From an uncultured Aquimarina sp. (GTDB lineage: Bacteria; Bacteroidota; Bacteroidia; Flavobacteriales; Flavobacteriaceae), in assembly GCA_947498705.1 (NCBI GenBank), contig CANMLW010000010.1:62001-126000 (forward strand): DNA of 64,000 nucleotides. Direction: 5' to 3'. Below, one piece after another: positions 1-9,539 of the stretch. Made by a program: the position numbers and the translations under genes. A model generated the notes under the pieces. That model was not told the DNA's origin. It saw nothing but the letters and a program-made list of their open reading frames with translations, and did not search any database. Numbering within the stretch: position 1 is the first letter of the stretch; each line of letters begins with the position of its first letter.

Positions 1-232
1 TGCCTGGGTTGATGGTGTATTACTTTTCAAAAATGAAAAGTTTGAAAGTATTATGAAAAAATTGGAACGTTTTTATGACAAAAAAATAACTATTAATTAT
101 CATAAGATTAAAGACGAAAAATTTACAGGTCAGTTTGATATAGAAAATATTGAAGATGTCCTAAATACTTTTAAAAGCAATACTTTTTTTAACGTAAATA
201 TAAAAGGAAATGAAATAATTATAAACCCCTAA
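1..232 (+). CDS. FecR family anti-sigma factor, C-terminal end only (DUF4974 domain)
   Basis: The reading frame is open from the left edge of the window and encodes the last 76 residues of a protein, starting AWVDGVLLF and ending KGNEIIINP. This matches the C-terminal DUF4974 domain that follows the FecR domain in Bacteroidota anti-sigma factors: an 'F...I...LERFYDKKI' helix, then a 'FTGQF...IEDVLNTF' unit. FecR proteins sit in the inner membrane and hold an ECF sigma factor until the STN domain of a partner TonB-dependent receptor signals. The next gene encodes exactly such an STN-bearing SusC, so the pair is very likely functional. The N-terminus and any sigma factor gene lie outside the window. 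Confidence 0.8.
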   Translation, partial: AWVDGVLLFKNEKFESIMKKLERFYDKKITINYHKIKDEKFTGQFDIENIEDVLNTFKSNTFFNVNIKGNEIIINP

Positions 233-275
233 AATCTACAAAACCTATGCTCTAAGAACCACCCCCCCAAACAAA

Positions 276-307
276 AAATCGAGAAACGCTGCAACATTTC
301 TCGATTT
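276..307 (+). terminator. Hairpin between fecR-like gene and susC-like gene
   Basis: An 11-bp perfect inverted repeat (AAATCGAGAAA / TTTCTCGATTT) with a 10-nt loop lies between the FecR-like gene and the SusC gene. Only a weak T-run follows. It probably separates regulatory from structural gene transcription, either as a leaky terminator or as an mRNA-stabilising stem. Confidence 0.5.
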
Positions 308-357
308 AAAATACATGTAATTTAACAACAGTTCAATCATTAAATCATATTCAAAAT

Positions 358-3300
358 ATGAAAAAAATTAAAACGGACCGTATAAATGGTGCGATAAAAA
401 CAAATTTTAATTTAAAAATGAGGCTAACAACACTACTTATTGTTTTATCTCTGTTTAGAATTAATGCAAGTACGTACTCCCAAAACACAAAAATTTCGTT
501 AGATATTAAAAACTACACTATCGAAAAAGTTTTTGGGATTATACAGCAAAAAACAGAATTCAAAGTGTTTTTTAAGGACTCTGAAGTCAATACTAAACGA
601 AAAATATCACTCAAGGTTTCTAATAAAAAAATCGAATATATCTTAGATAGAATCTTTAAAGGTACTTCTATCACCTACAAAATTGTTGACAAACAAATCG
701 TTTTAGTTAAAAAACGTAATGTTTCTAAAACAAAGCCTCAAAAACCAAAATCGGTTGTAACCACTCCTACTCTTCAACAAGGTCATGAAATTAGTGGGCA
801 AATTGTTGATAAAAACGGACTCCCCATTCCCGGAACAACAGTTTCTATTGCAGGAACTACTACAGGAGTGGTTACAGATTTTGATGGAAATTTTAAAATA
901 CGTGTTTCTGTAGGAGATGTTATAAAAATTGAAAGTTTGGGATTTCAAACACAAACTATTACTATTTCTAACAAAAATAAGATTACCTACAATGTAGAAA
1001 TGATCGAATCTGTAGAGGCACTAGACGAGGTTATTATAACCGATGGTTATAAAACAGTGGATCGTCGTCTATTTGCAGGGGTTGCTACAAAACTTAACCT
1101 AGATGATATTAAAATTGATGGAGTATCTGATGCTTCTCGATTATTAGAAGGAAGAGATGCAGGAGTAGTTGTAGATAACCTATCGGGTACTTTTGGAGCT
1201 TCTCCAAGGATAAGAATTCGAGGAAATACTTCACTTAATGGTAATAATAACCCAATTTGGGTAGTTGATGGTGTAATTCTAGAAGATAATGTCGAACTAA
1301 GTCAAGGAGATTTAGCTTCTGGAGATATAAACTCGCTTATTGGATCTTCTATCGCGGGATTAAACCCAGATGATATTAAAAGTTTTTCGATTCTTAAAGA
1401 TGCTTCGGCAACCGCTCTTTATGGTGCTCGTGCCAAAAATGGAGTTATTGTAATTACCACCAAAAAAGGAAAAAAGGGTGGTTTAAGTGTCAACTACAGC
1501 AATAATTTTTCTTTTCGATTAAGACCAAGATATACTAATTTTAATGTTTTAAACTCGCAACAAGAATTAACCATTTATGCAGAGTTAGTAAACAAAGGTT
1601 TAATTGATTTAACCACAGCTCAAGTTGCAGAATCTTATGGTGTTTTAGGACAGTATTATGATTTGAGAAGAACGAATGATGTAGAAATCGGAGCTAATGG
1701 ACAATTGTCTGATAGTTTTTTTAACCGTTATCAAGCAGCCAATACCGACTGGTTTAAAACACTATTTACTGATTTATCATTACAACAAAGTCATTCGCTA
1801 AGTGTTTCTGGAGGTACTGATGATGCTACTTATTATTTTTCTGCAAGTTATTTAAACGATGAAGGGCAAACCATTGGTGATAACGCACAACGTTATACCA
1901 CCAAATTAAACACTAAGTTTAATCTAAGTGATCAATTTTCTATTAGTACTGCTTTGACAGGAAGTTTTAGAGATCAGGTTACACCTGGTACAAATGACAG
2001 AAGTTTAAACTTAATTACCGGAGAGTTTGAACGTGAATTTGAAATTAACCCATTTAATTTTTCATTAACCAATAGTAGAAGTGTTACTCCTTATGATGAA
2101 AATGGGAATTTAGAATTTTTTAGAAAAAATTATGCCCCTTTTAATATCATTCATGAACTAAAGAATAATTTTATAAATATAGATGTTACTGACATCACTT
2201 TTCAAACAGATGTAGATTATAAAATAACTGATAACCTTAAAGCGACCTCTACCTTCAATTATCGTAAAGCCATTACACAACGTGAGCACATAATAAGCGA
2301 CAATTCTAATCAGGCAGAAGCTTTTAGAGCGGATGAAGGAATTTTGGCCAACATAAATCCATTTTTATATCAGGACCCAGAAAATCCATTGAGACCTAGA
2401 TATTCTATCCTGCCAGAAGGAGGTTTTAACATTTATAACGAAGACATTTTAGATTATTTGTATTGGAGAAATTCTGTCTCCTGGAACCCAAGCGTTGGAG
2501 ATAGCCACGATTTCACTTTCCTTTTAGGTCAGGAAATTAAATCAACCAACAGACAACAAAGAGAATATAATGGGATAGGAATTAGCTATGAAAACGGATT
2601 CTTAATAAACACAGACCCAGATGCTATTGATCAATTAAGTGACCAAAATGATCAATATTTTAACATCAGTAATTTTAAAGATCGTTTTGTTGGGGTTTTC
2701 TTGAACGCTGGGTATACATTTGATCGTAAATATACCATTAATGGTACTTTGAGATATGATGGATCTAATTTACAAGGATCCAGTCCGCGATCCAGATACC
2801 TTACCAACTATAACATAAGTGGTGCTTGGAATATTGATAAAGAAAACTTCTTTAATGTAGATTGGGTAAACATATTAAAATTAAAAGCAACGTATGGTTT
2901 ATCTGGAGGTCGAGGACCATTAACCAGTGCAACATTAGATTTAAGAGGAGGTGTTACTATACGCCCAGATGACGTAGAAAATATCATCTTTATAAATTCT
3001 TTAGAAAATCAGGATTTAACTTTCGAAAAATTAAAAGAATTTAGTGTTGGCTTAGAATACTCATTATTTACCAATCGAGTTTCAGGAGAATTAGGATATT
3101 ACAGACGTAATTCTTTCGATCTTATAGGAACTGTAAAAAACAGTGGTGTTGGCGGTGAAGCTTTTAAAACAGGTAACTATGCAGACTTAGATGTTGAAGG
3201 TTATGAATTTTCATTGTCTACAGTGAACATAAAAACCAGAAACTTTGAGTGGTCTACTAATCTAAATGTAGGATATAACACAGAAGAAGTTCAGGAACTT

Positions 3301-4029
3301 CAATTTAACCCTCGTTTATTAGACTTACTAACTCCTTCTGGAGCTCCTAATTCTGGCAGAGAAATTTCTGCTCTGTATTCTGTTCGATTTGCAGGGTTAA
3401 ATGAATTTGGAATTCCAACCTTTTTTGATGCAGATAATAATATTGTAACCAACATCAACCTTCAGAGTAGAGAAGATATTGATAAGATTTTAAAGTACGA
3501 AGGCCCAACGCAACCAAGAGGTGCAGGTGGTTTTAGTAATACTTTTAAATTTAACAATTTCACACTATCAGCAAACGTTTCTTTTAAGTTTGACTACAAA
3601 ATACGACTTAACAGTAACTTCTCTAATCGCTATACCGATTTTAACTCACTACCAGGAGAGTTAATTAATCGTTGGAGACTTCCGGGAGATGAAAATGTTA
3701 CCAATATTCCTGCCATCTTAGAAAGAGATGCTGCTATCAATGAATTAGGAGGTGACAATGCGTATCAACTATACAACAGAAGTGATTTACGTGTGGTAGA
3801 TGGAACCTATGCACGAATGAGATCTATTGCACTTGGTTATACAATACCTTCTTCTTATACCAAGAGGCTAGGTTTGACCTCTGCAAGACTTCGTTTACAA
3901 GGTGAAAACTTATTCCTTTTATATTCTGACAAAGGTTTAAATGGGCAAGATCCTGAGTTTTTTAATGCTGGAGGTTCAGCATTGCCTGTTGCAAAAACAG
4001 TTACTTTTTCACTTAATGTTGGATTTTAA
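358..4029 (+). CDS. SusC/RagA-family TonB-linked outer membrane protein with STN signalling domain
   Basis: This is an outer-membrane TonB-dependent importer of 1223 aa. In order there is a signal peptide with an N-terminal extension (1-42, cut near 'STYSQ'), a secretin/TonB short N-terminal (STN) domain (about 43-118), a carboxypeptidase-regulatory-like domain (about 143-230, 'GQIVDKNGLPIPGTTVSI'), a plug (about 230-370, with 'RIRGNTSL' and 'ILKDASATALYGARA'), and a 22-strand-type barrel ending in the hydrophobic 'TFSLNVGF'. The STN domain is found in receptors that signal to a FecR anti-sigma factor, and one lies just upstream, so self-induction by substrate is expected. The start could also be Met21 at 418; I keep the longer form because such extensions are common in this family. 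SusD follows after 11 bp. Confidence 0.93.
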   Translation: MKKIKTDRINGAIKTNFNLKMRLTTLLIVLSLFRINASTYSQNTKISLDIKNYTIEKVFGIIQQKTEFKVFFKDSEVNTKRKISLKVSNKKIEYILDRIFKGTSITYKIVDKQIVLVKKRNVSKTKPQKPKSVVTTPTLQQGHEISGQIVDKNGLPIPGTTVSIAGTTTGVVTDFDGNFKIRVSVGDVIKIESLGFQTQTITISNKNKITYNVEMIESVEALDEVIITDGYKTVDRRLFAGVATKLNLDDIKIDGVSDASRLLEGRDAGVVVDNLSGTFGASPRIRIRGNTSLNGNNNPIWVVDGVILEDNVELSQGDLASGDINSLIGSSIAGLNPDDIKSFSILKDASATALYGARAKNGVIVITTKKGKKGGLSVNYSNNFSFRLRPRYTNFNVLNSQQELTIYAELVNKGLIDLTTAQVAESYGVLGQYYDLRRTNDVEIGANGQLSDSFFNRYQAANTDWFKTLFTDLSLQQSHSLSVSGGTDDATYYFSASYLNDEGQTIGDNAQRYTTKLNTKFNLSDQFSISTALTGSFRDQVTPGTNDRSLNLITGEFEREFEINPFNFSLTNSRSVTPYDENGNLEFFRKNYAPFNIIHELKNNFINIDVTDITFQTDVDYKITDNLKATSTFNYRKAITQREHIISDNSNQAEAFRADEGILANINPFLYQDPENPLRPRYSILPEGGFNIYNEDILDYLYWRNSVSWNPSVGDSHDFTFLLGQEIKSTNRQQREYNGIGISYENGFLINTDPDAIDQLSDQNDQYFNISNFKDRFVGVFLNAGYTFDRKYTINGTLRYDGSNLQGSSPRSRYLTNYNISGAWNIDKENFFNVDWVNILKLKATYGLSGGRGPLTSATLDLRGGVTIRPDDVENIIFINSLENQDLTFEKLKEFSVGLEYSLFTNRVSGELGYYRRNSFDLIGTVKNSGVGGEAFKTGNYADLDVEGYEFSLSTVNIKTRNFEWSTNLNVGYNTEEVQELQFNPRLLDLLTPSGAPNSGREISALYSVRFAGLNEFGIPTFFDADNNIVTNINLQSREDIDKILKYEGPTQPRGAGGFSNTFKFNNFTLSANVSFKFDYKIRLNSNFSNRYTDFNSLPGELINRWRLPGDENVTNIPAILERDAAINELGGDNAYQLYNRSDLRVVDGTYARMRSIALGYTIPSSYTKRLGLTSARLRLQGENLFLLYSDKGLNGQDPEFFNAGGSALPVAKTVTFSLNVGF

Positions 4030-4040
4030 AAAGATAAATT

Positions 4041-5525
4041 ATGAAGAGCTACAAAATAAATAAATATATACTATTACTTCTTCTAGTTACTTTTGCTTTT
4101 AGCTGTGAAGAATATTTAGAAGAATCACCAGATGACCGATTAGAGCTTAATTCTATAGAAAAAGCAGCAAAAATTGTTGCCAATTCATATTCTTCTGGCT
4201 CATATGCATTTACTGATGGTTTAACAGATCTAGTTGGCCCAACGGGAAACCCTGATGCAAATGGTATTTCACAAAACGCCGGAGGTAATACAATTCGTCA
4301 AATAGATTTACAAATTTACGGATGGGAAGATATTACAGAGGTAGGTACCGATTCTCCTACGTTTTTCTGGGATCGATCTTATGCCGGTATTGCACATGCA
4401 AATCAGGTACTAAAAGTTCTTGATCAGTTAGAAGGTGATCAAAAACTAAAAAACGCAGTTAGAGGTGAAGCTTTATTATCAAGAGCATATAGCCATTTTA
4501 TGCTTGTAAACATGTTTGGCTTACATTATGATGATAACGCATCTTCTAATTTAGGAGTACCCTATATTACAGAACCCGAAACAGAATTTTTACCTGACTA
4601 TACAAGAAATACAGTAGCAGAAGTATATGATTTGGTTGAAAAAGATTTATTAGAAGGGCTATCATTAATAAATGATGAAATTTTCTCTGGAACCAAAAAA
4701 TATCATTTTACAAAGAAAGCTGCACAAGCATTTGCATCTAGGTATTATTTATGGAAAAGAGATTATACTAACTGTATAAAATACAGTGATTTATTCCTTG
4801 GTGGAAATCCTAGTCAATATATAAAAAGCTACGATGATTTTAACATAGCAGGATATACAGCAAGAGCAGACATCTATGGAGACCCTAATGACGAAAGTAA
4901 TTTATTGTTGATGAGAAAGGCTAGTATATTTCAAAGAGTAACGCTAGGGTTTCAATCAAATGTTCCTCAGATCGAAGAATTATTAAAAAACCCTTTCGAT
5001 ATAAGTGATGAAAGGAGAGATCAAGGTAATTTCTGGACTTTTGGAACAGATGCTGCAAAACTTGTAAGACCAAGAGAATATGTAGAAAGAGAAAATCCAA
5101 CATCTACAGTTGTATTTCCTTATCATATAGCCATAGAATTAAAAGGAGAAGAGGTATTACTCAACAGAGCTGAAGCCCAGCTAGAGCTAAATAATAACAC
5201 CGCTGCACTTGCTGACATTAATATTTTAGCAAAAGAACGTTATTATGATCGAGAATTTGATAATATGACCTCGTTGATGAATTTTTATAATACCACCGAC
5301 GAAAAAAGTACGCTATTTGAATTGCTAATGCATGAACGCAAAAAGGAATTTAAAGGTCATGGTTTACGATGGTTTGATATTAAAAGACATAATTTATCTG
5401 TTACTCATACTTTCCCGGTTAGTCTAGGAGGTAGTACAATTACCTTGTCAGAAAATGATCTCAGAAAAGCGATTCAACTTCCTAATGATGCGATCGCATT
5501 TGGACTAACCCCTAACCCAAGATAA
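4041..5525 (+). CDS. RagB/SusD family nutrient-uptake outer membrane lipoprotein
   Basis: This is the surface lipoprotein partner of the preceding SusC; it forms the lid over the barrel and helps bind substrate. The 494-aa protein has a lipoprotein signal with Cys22 ('FAFSC'), the TPR-like helical region typical of SusD ('AVRGEALLSRAYSHFMLVNMFG'), and the conserved C-terminal block 'LLMHERKKEFKGHGLRWFDIKR'. The length is normal for the family. It starts 11 bp after susC and is followed 10 bp later by a lipoprotein gene, so all are probably one transcript. The sequence does not reveal the substrate, but the partner lipoproteins and downstream peptidases point away from a classic polysaccharide locus, which would carry glycoside hydrolases. 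Confidence 0.92.
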   Translation: MKSYKINKYILLLLLVTFAFSCEEYLEESPDDRLELNSIEKAAKIVANSYSSGSYAFTDGLTDLVGPTGNPDANGISQNAGGNTIRQIDLQIYGWEDITEVGTDSPTFFWDRSYAGIAHANQVLKVLDQLEGDQKLKNAVRGEALLSRAYSHFMLVNMFGLHYDDNASSNLGVPYITEPETEFLPDYTRNTVAEVYDLVEKDLLEGLSLINDEIFSGTKKYHFTKKAAQAFASRYYLWKRDYTNCIKYSDLFLGGNPSQYIKSYDDFNIAGYTARADIYGDPNDESNLLLMRKASIFQRVTLGFQSNVPQIEELLKNPFDISDERRDQGNFWTFGTDAAKLVRPREYVERENPTSTVVFPYHIAIELKGEEVLLNRAEAQLELNNNTAALADINILAKERYYDREFDNMTSLMNFYNTTDEKSTLFELLMHERKKEFKGHGLRWFDIKRHNLSVTHTFPVSLGGSTITLSENDLRKAIQLPNDAIAFGLTPNPR

Positions 5526-5535
5526 ACTACTTATT

Positions 5536-6441
5536 ATGAAAACAAAGATTTTTTTAAACTCCGCATTATTGTTTCTCTTCGTAGGTTTAATTATCATTTC
5601 TGTAACTGGATGTGATCGAGAAGAAACGATTGAAGTAAAACCAATATTTGAAACCGAAGAAGAATCTACAAACGAATTGGACGAATATCTAAAAAGTAGT
5701 TTTAGAGATCCATATGGCACTAATATCATCTATAAATTTGTAGATAAATTTGTAGATTCTAGATTTAAGGTGACTCCGCCAAAGTTAGAGGTTGTAAAAC
5801 CTACTTTAGAATTGGTAAAAAAACTTTGGATTGCCCCTTATAATGTGGCTTCTGATCAGGGAGAAGATTTTTTACAGACTTATTTTCCTGCAGAAATTGT
5901 TTTGTTAGGAGCACCAATTGTTAATGCAGATGGTTCTCAAACATTAGGTATTGCAGAAGGAGGAGTACGAGTAACCTTAACCAATATCAATAACTATGAT
6001 CCAAATGATGAAGAATGGATTATTAAAACACTAAGATTCGCTCATCACGAATTTGCTCACATGATTGATCAAAACTTCAATTTTGATGTTGAAGCTTTTT
6101 TCAACATCTCTAAAGAAGGATATACATCTCCTAATTCATGGATAGAATTAACACAGGATGAAGCAATTGCCAGAGGAATGGTTACCAATTATGGGACTTC
6201 TGCAGTGACAGAAGATTTTGCCGAGTTGGTTTCTATGATCATCGTGACAGATCCAGATGAATTTAACACCAAATTTTTAGCTCAGGAAGATTGTACAGGG
6301 CAAGGTCAAGATTGTCTTGATAAAAATGAAGGTAGAAAAATTATTCAACAAAAATATGATGCAGTTGTAAAGTACCTTGATGAAGATGTAGGAATAGATC
6401 TCTTAAAGGTAAGAGATGAGTTTTTAAAGAATAAGAATTAA
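5536..6441 (+). CDS. Substrate import-associated zinc metallohydrolase lipoprotein
   Basis: This is a 301-aa lipoprotein (Cys26 in 'ISVTGC') with a zinc-hydrolase motif HEFAH at residues 171-175, preceded by another His (170), and an acidic 'TEDFAE' stretch at 225-230 that could supply the third ligand. This architecture fits the family of HExxH lipoproteins encoded beside SusC/SusD pairs in Bacteroidota (the 'substrate import-associated' metallohydrolases). The likely role is trimming substrate at the cell surface before import. It is 10 bp after susD and 13 bp before the DUF4302 gene, so co-transcription is near certain. The bond it cleaves is unknown; peptide is the default guess for HExxH enzymes. 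Confidence 0.85.
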   Translation: MKTKIFLNSALLFLFVGLIIISVTGCDREETIEVKPIFETEEESTNELDEYLKSSFRDPYGTNIIYKFVDKFVDSRFKVTPPKLEVVKPTLELVKKLWIAPYNVASDQGEDFLQTYFPAEIVLLGAPIVNADGSQTLGIAEGGVRVTLTNINNYDPNDEEWIIKTLRFAHHEFAHMIDQNFNFDVEAFFNISKEGYTSPNSWIELTQDEAIARGMVTNYGTSAVTEDFAELVSMIIVTDPDEFNTKFLAQEDCTGQGQDCLDKNEGRKIIQQKYDAVVKYLDEDVGIDLLKVRDEFLKNKN

Positions 6442-6454
6442 AACACTATTTGTT

Positions 6455-7843
6455 ATGTTAAAACAACTAAAAATATACATACTTGTAATCGCAATGAGCT
6501 TTGTAGCTTGTAATGACGATAATGAAGTAACACCTTTATTTGAGGAAGAATCAAATACCCGAGTAATTTCGCAATTAGAGAAGTATGAAACCATTTTAAA
6601 AAGTTCACAAAACGGTTGGAAAGCCGCATATCAACCAGATGAAGATCAAGCTATTTTTGATATTCATTTTATCTTTAATGAAGATAATACAGTAGCTATC
6701 ACCTCTGATTACAACAATGGGGAAGATGATTTACCAAGTACCTACAGAGTTGATATAGGTCAATTACCAGAACTAATATTTGAAAACTATTCTTTACTAC
6801 ATAAATTATTTGAAGTTGAAAGTTTTGCATTAGGAGCAGAATATGAGTTTGTTATTGATGAGATCTCTGAAGAAAAGATAGTTCTTAAAAGTGAATCAGA
6901 TAATGGCGATCAATCCCAAGTCACATTGGTCCCGGCCTCAACTACTGATAAAGATCAGATTCAGGCAAATCAAGTGCAGGAAGAAAGGTTAAAAGATGAT
7001 TTTGACAATAAAGAATTTAGAACACTTATTATTACTGACAATACAGATACAGAAGTATTCAAATCAAATTTCTCTTTTAATCCCGTTTTAAGAAAAGCTA
7101 ATATTACAGGAAAAAATACAATTACCTGTGCTATTACATCAGAAGTCGTTCCCTTAAAAATTACAGAAACAGGATTTGATTTTATCAAACCTGTAACTAT
7201 TGATGGTACAGAATTTGCATCTTTTATGTTCGATGAAAACTCAAATTCTTTTACATCTACTGTAGGTAATTTAACAGCAACTTTAAGTGGTAGGGATACT
7301 CCTGGTCTATACAATGAAGATGTTCTTTTAATAGAAAATGGTAAACGTTCTACATATGGATATGATATTATCAAACACGGAACAACTACTTCACAATCTC
7401 AAAGTTTTTGGAACATCGTAACCGCAATAGATGCGAATCTTCTTGCTCTTGGAGATGGAGATAAAATGGGGTTCTATGTATTAACAGTAGAGCCTACTAA
7501 TAAAAAGGCTTATCTAAAATTTGGAAGTGCAAAAATAGATGGAAGTAATAATTCATTTAATGCCTCCTATGAATATGATTTAGAAATTTCTTGCGATAAT
7601 ATATTTAAATTAACCTACGTCGGATTATATGATACTGGTAATGGTACAGGATTAGCAAATTACTGGAAAAATAGTGTACAACCTTTGTTAGACTTTTGGG
7701 CATCTTCTGATGGCTTTCTATATGAAGAAGCAGGAAATTTTAAAACCGATTTAGTAGATTTCAGTAACCCTGCTGGAAAATTCATAAAAGTCAATAACAA
7801 TACAGATAATTTTTATGGAATTTGGTGGGATTACTCTAATTAA
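6455..7843 (+). CDS. DUF4302 domain-containing surface lipoprotein
   Basis: This 462-aa lipoprotein has a signal peptide and lipobox ('MSFVACNDD', Cys19). An N-terminal segment contains 'YETILKSSQNGWKAAYQPD', a pattern typical of DUF4302 proteins that accompany SusC/SusD plus HExxH-lipoprotein loci. The rest is strand-rich and lacks an obvious catalytic motif. It is the last gene of the five-gene unit and is followed by a strong terminator. By position it is probably an accessory substrate-binding or surface-assembly component; this is inference only. No alternative family fits better. Confidence 0.75.
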   Translation: MLKQLKIYILVIAMSFVACNDDNEVTPLFEEESNTRVISQLEKYETILKSSQNGWKAAYQPDEDQAIFDIHFIFNEDNTVAITSDYNNGEDDLPSTYRVDIGQLPELIFENYSLLHKLFEVESFALGAEYEFVIDEISEEKIVLKSESDNGDQSQVTLVPASTTDKDQIQANQVQEERLKDDFDNKEFRTLIITDNTDTEVFKSNFSFNPVLRKANITGKNTITCAITSEVVPLKITETGFDFIKPVTIDGTEFASFMFDENSNSFTSTVGNLTATLSGRDTPGLYNEDVLLIENGKRSTYGYDIIKHGTTTSQSQSFWNIVTAIDANLLALGDGDKMGFYVLTVEPTNKKAYLKFGSAKIDGSNNSFNASYEYDLEISCDNIFKLTYVGLYDTGNGTGLANYWKNSVQPLLDFWASSDGFLYEEAGNFKTDLVDFSNPAGKFIKVNNNTDNFYGIWWDYSN

Positions 7844-7929
7844 AATATTTCTAAATAAATACTCCCCAATGTTTGTTTAGAAACATCGAACTATTGTTCC
7901 TTTTTTCAATAGCCTTCAAACTCAACTCT

Positions 7930-7965
7930 AAGACCCAGAACAATTTTGTTCTGGGTCTTTTATTT
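7930..7965 (+). terminator. Rho-independent terminator after the SusCD operon
   Basis: A 13-bp perfect inverted repeat, AGACCCAGAACAA (7931-7943) and TTGTTCTGGGTCT (7946-7958), is followed by a T-rich tract. It lies about 90 bp after the DUF4302 stop codon and marks the end of the import operon. Confidence 0.85.
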
Positions 7966-8059
7966 GACCCTTTGCCACTCTCTTCTAATCATATAAGTTT
8001 GTTAATTCTTAATGCTACAAAATTGGTTTTATTTATATTGAGTCTGTAAACATAACTCA

Positions 8060-9400
8060 ATGAAAATCTATACTACCTTCTTATTCTTGTTCTTTTCAAC
8101 ATTTTTAATTTCTCAGACCGATACAAAAATCTATGATATTATTAATGCCGTTTCCAAAGAACGTATTAAAAACGATATTACCACGCTAGCAAATTTTGGC
8201 ACTCGCCATACGTTAAGTGATACTACATCTAACACCCGGGGTATTGGAGCAGCAAGAAGATGGATCAAATCTCAGTTCGAAAGTATTTCGAAAAACTGTA
8301 ACAACTGTCTTGAGGTATTCTATCAAAAGGATTTGGTAAAAAAAGGTGCTAATAAGCGAATTACCAGTAATGTTTGGGTTGTAAATGTGGTTGCCATCCA
8401 AAAAGGAACAAAATATCCAAACCGTTTTATAATCATGAGTGGAGATATTGATTCTCGCGTAAGTGATCCAAATGATTTCTCCTCTGATTCTCCAGGTGCA
8501 AATGATAATGCAAGTGGTATGGCCGGTACTCTCGAAGCGGCCAGAGTATTATCTAACTATTCTTTTGAAAACAGTATTATTTATACTGGTCTGTCTGGAG
8601 AAGAGCAGGGACTTTTTGGAGGAAAGGGTTTGGCAGCCTATGCCAAAGAAAAAGAATGGGATATCATCGGGGTCATCAATAATGATATGATTGGCAATAT
8701 CAAAGGTGTAGATGGCGTAATTGACAACAGAACGTTTAGAATATTTTCTGAACCTACACCTCCTACCGAAACCGAAAAACAAAGAAAATCAAGACGCTTT
8801 TATGGTGGAGAAGTAGATGGTATCTCCAGACAACTTGCTCGCTATATCCATAAAACTGTAAAAACATATATGCCAGAAATGAACCCTATGATGATCTATC
8901 GACTGGATCGATTTGGACGCGGTGGTCATCATAGACCTTTTAATGATGCGGGTTATGCAGGTGTTCGTATTATGGAAGCACATGAAAACTACACACAGCA
9001 ACATCAAGATATTCGAGAAGAAAACAACATAAAATATGGAGATATTGTAGAGCACGTTAATTTTGAGTATGCCACAAAGTTAACAGCTGTCAATGCCATT
9101 AACCTGGCAAGTATAGCATGGGCGCCCCCTGCTCCCACCAAAGTTCAAATTGGTGGAATCGTAGAACCTTCTGTAAAATTAAAATGGACCAAAACAAACG
9201 ATCCTAGCATACTAGGGTATAATATCTATTGGAGAGATACAACTTCCCCTACTTGGGATCATCATCGTTTTGTTGGAAATGTCAACAATTTTATCCTTAA
9301 TGGTATTGTCATAGATAATTTCTTTTTTGGCGTTACAGCAATAAGTAAAAATGGTTTCGAAAGCCCCGTAGTTTTTCCTTCTGAAATCTTACGAGAATAA
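8060..9400 (+). CDS. Secreted M28 family zinc peptidase with an Asp in place of the first metal-binding His
   Basis: This is a 446-aa exported aminopeptidase-like enzyme. There is a signal peptide (1-18, 'FLISQ'), then an M28 catalytic domain with the bridging Asp in 'GANDNASG', the catalytic Glu pair in 'SGEEQG', the metal Asp in 'NNDMIGN' and the terminal His in 'ENYTQQHQ'. The usual first motif 'HxDS' reads GDIDS here, so the first zinc ligand is Asp129. A fibronectin-III-like domain closes the protein (about 355-446, 'KWTKTNDPSILGYNIYWRD'). It is not clearly in the SusCD operon because a terminator lies between them. A likely role is releasing N-terminal amino acids outside the cytoplasm. 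Confidence 0.85.
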   Translation: MKIYTTFLFLFFSTFLISQTDTKIYDIINAVSKERIKNDITTLANFGTRHTLSDTTSNTRGIGAARRWIKSQFESISKNCNNCLEVFYQKDLVKKGANKRITSNVWVVNVVAIQKGTKYPNRFIIMSGDIDSRVSDPNDFSSDSPGANDNASGMAGTLEAARVLSNYSFENSIIYTGLSGEEQGLFGGKGLAAYAKEKEWDIIGVINNDMIGNIKGVDGVIDNRTFRIFSEPTPPTETEKQRKSRRFYGGEVDGISRQLARYIHKTVKTYMPEMNPMMIYRLDRFGRGGHHRPFNDAGYAGVRIMEAHENYTQQHQDIREENNIKYGDIVEHVNFEYATKLTAVNAINLASIAWAPPAPTKVQIGGIVEPSVKLKWTKTNDPSILGYNIYWRDTTSPTWDHHRFVGNVNNFILNGIVIDNFFFGVTAISKNGFESPVVFPSEILRE

Positions 9401-9486
9401 AACAAAAAATACTTACTTAAAGCATCTATTTAAAGAACAAAAAGGCATCTTACATCTACCCGCATAGTATTACAATGAAACGGTCG

Positions 9487-9494
9487 TATATTTG
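9487..9494 (+). promoter_or_regulatory. Possible -7 promoter element for the M1 peptidase
   Basis: TATATTTG matches the Bacteroidota -7 consensus TAnnTTTG and lies 45 bp before the preferred ATG. I see no matching TTG at the -33 distance, so support is partial. Confidence 0.35.
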
Positions 9495-9539
9495 TATTGT
9501 TTATCAGTTCTAATAAAATTGTGCCTTTCCAATACAATA

